50,415 nt of DNA from Acidimicrobiia bacterium (GTDB taxonomy: Bacteria; Actinomycetota; Acidimicrobiia; Acidimicrobiales; Aldehydirespiratoraceae), in the NCBI GenBank assembly GCA_024421095.1, contig JAHQYM010000009.1, forward strand, positions 1 to 50,415, in the 5' to 3' direction. How positions within the stretch are numbered: position 1 is the stretch's first letter; the number at the start of each line of letters is the position of its first letter. The translations under genes were made by a program, and so were the position numbers. The notes below the pieces were generated by a model. It did not search any database. It was not told the DNA's origin and worked only from the letters and a program-made list of their open reading frames with translations. Below are positions 48,992 to 50,415 of this stretch, in pieces.

Positions 48992-49795
48992 CTAGAACAC
49001 GAAGTCGCTGAACAGGTCACGTTTTTTGATTCCTGCGGTCATAAACCTAGCGGCTGCTTTGCGCCGGGTGAGCCAAGCTACTCTGGTTCCTGTTTTATCG
49101 GTGGTGAGAATATGGTCGGCTAACCACGGGGTGACGGTATGCACATGGTCACCGAGGATATTGAAGAACTTCTTTGACTTTTCCCACTCTTCGGAACTGA
49201 GGTCATAGTCGCCTATCAACAGGTCGGTAACGACGATCCCTGGTGAGACGACACACACCTGAATGGGCGTGTCGGCGGTGTCTTTCAACAGGGCCTTTTG
49301 TAGGTAACGCACGGCTCTCTTGCTAGCTCCATAAGCAGCCATACCTGGTTGAGTTGCGCCGTCGGAACCAAAGCCTTCGGTGTTCCAGAGTTGCCCGTGA
49401 CCTTGTTGCAGCATGTTGGTAATAGCGACTTTGCTACCCAAGATTGATCCAGTTAGGTTGGTGTTCACTAACCCCGCGAGTTCAACCGCATCTTGTTGCC
49501 AAAGAGGTTTGCGAGCGATGCTGACCCCAGCGTTGTTTATCCAGACATCAACACCTCCAAAGTTGTTGGTAGCGTGATCCCAGAGTTGCTGGAGGTTGTT
49601 TGGACTGGTGATGTCGCACGCGAAACCGCATACTTTGGATTCGCCGTAAGACTGCGCCAACTGGTTTACTACCTTTTCAACTTTCTCAGCCGACCGGCCA
49701 TTGATTGCTACCTTGCATTCTCGTTTCAGGAACTGCCGCGCTAAACCATTGCCGATCCCTTTGGTGCTTCCAGTGATTACAATATGTTTGTTCAT
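48992..49795 (-). CDS. Short-chain dehydrogenase/reductase, NOL/NYC1 (chlorophyll b reductase)-like
   Basis: 'ITGSTKGIGNGLARQF', 'VDVWINNAGVS', 'GFGSDGATQPGMAAYGASKRAV', 'VVSPGIVVTDLL'. Confidence 0.8.
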   Translation of the reverse strand: MNKHIVITGSTKGIGNGLARQFLKRECKVAINGRSAEKVEKVVNQLAQSYGESKVCGFACDITSPNNLQQLWDHATNNFGGVDVWINNAGVSIARKPLWQQDAVELAGLVNTNLTGSILGSKVAITNMLQQGHGQLWNTEGFGSDGATQPGMAAYGASKRAVRYLQKALLKDTADTPIQVCVVSPGIVVTDLLIGDYDLSSEEWEKSKKFFNILGDHVHTVTPWLADHILTTDKTGTRVAWLTRRKAAARFMTAGIKKRDLFSDFVF

Positions 49796-49855
49796 ATATG
49801 TTCCTTAGTTTGGTACTTGTTTGCATGATGACCTGTTGATCATTAATCATGATAT

Positions 49856-50415
49856 TCAGCGTCGCGTGTATCGTGTTACTAGCACATTTTGGACTAATCT
49901 TTCAAGTTGGTCGACTGCTTGGCGTTTCAATACTGTGGCCACAAAAGCCGAAATTAGGTCGCCGAGAAACTCACGACTCGCGGGGCTTGTTGTAGCAGTG
50001 GTTCCCTCAAGGAATGATCGGCCGCTGGTGTCATCTAGTGGCGAACAAATCGCAAAGTGCCCAAGGTCACGTAGTTCCACAAACCAAGAATCGTTGCGGT
50101 TGCGGTTGAGTGCCTCATTGAAGGTTTGTTTGATTGGATTATGGATACCTAGATCAGCAGAGTTTCGGTAGCGGCTGCGGCTAACTGCGATTACTTGGTC
50201 TTGGGTGCCCGCAAGCAACATCAACGGCACTTTCGCCGGCACCGGCAACACTGTTTGTTCAGCGTGGCCCAAAGCAGACGCAACCATTGTGTGTGCAGCG
50301 TAGGTGAAGGTTCCTTGCAAGCCAGGAACCCATGCTGGGTCGCTGTTGTGCAAAGCCACCGTACCACCCGCTGAATGCCCACCAATCACCACTTGTTCTA
50401 AGTTGATTGATCCGG
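49856..50415 (-). CDS. Alpha/beta hydrolase, N-terminus truncated by window edge
   Basis: Nucleophile elbow 'GGHSAGG', acidic 'GTQDQV' loop, 'LGHFAICS' His; frame appears to continue past the window. Confidence 0.75.
   Translation of the reverse strand, partial: GSINLEQVVIGGHSAGGTVALHNSDPAWVPGLQGTFTYAAHTMVASALGHAEQTVLPVPAKVPLMLLAGTQDQVIAVSRSRYRNSADLGIHNPIKQTFNEALNRNRNDSWFVELRDLGHFAICSPLDDTSGRSFLEGTTATTSPASREFLGDLISAFVATVLKRQAVDQLERLVQNVLVTRYTRR

Overview
Reading from sequence alone, this looks like a chromosomal segment of a moderate-GC actinobacterium, possibly Acidimicrobiia-like (inference only). Mostly conserved core genes:
- a partial HNH endonuclease at the left edge
- a 21-gene minus-strand respiratory cluster (1905-23647): all 14 nuo genes plus a split cytochrome b / Rieske / cytochrome c complex with an embedded 2x[4Fe-4S] ferredoxin
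- a divergent monoheme cytochrome c, then pgi and a P450
- a fused nuclease-methylase plus an unusual UvrD-like helicase (possible defence island)
- a CcdA/TlpA-like pair
- pstSCAB-phoU with a SenX3/RegX3-like two-component system, then pcrA
- sucCD and purH
- an SDR plus an alpha/beta hydrolase that runs off the right edge

Most unusual signals:
- in-frame coding minisatellites in three unrelated genes: 37 strictly phased octapeptides in the HNH protein, 9 octapeptides directly before helicase motif V, and a 45-aa Gly-rich insert directly before the catalytic KH of PurH
- a ~155-aa Ala-rich predicted coiled-coil insert in NuoL
- an N-terminal 'VEVPEHLLRR' motif shared by two separate subunits of the bc-type complex
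- a three-unit, 11-bp-phased Pho box upstream of pstS
- a NOL/NYC1 (chlorophyll b reductase)-like SDR next to a GHSAGG hydrolase

I saw no rRNA, convincing tRNA, CRISPR array or transposase.
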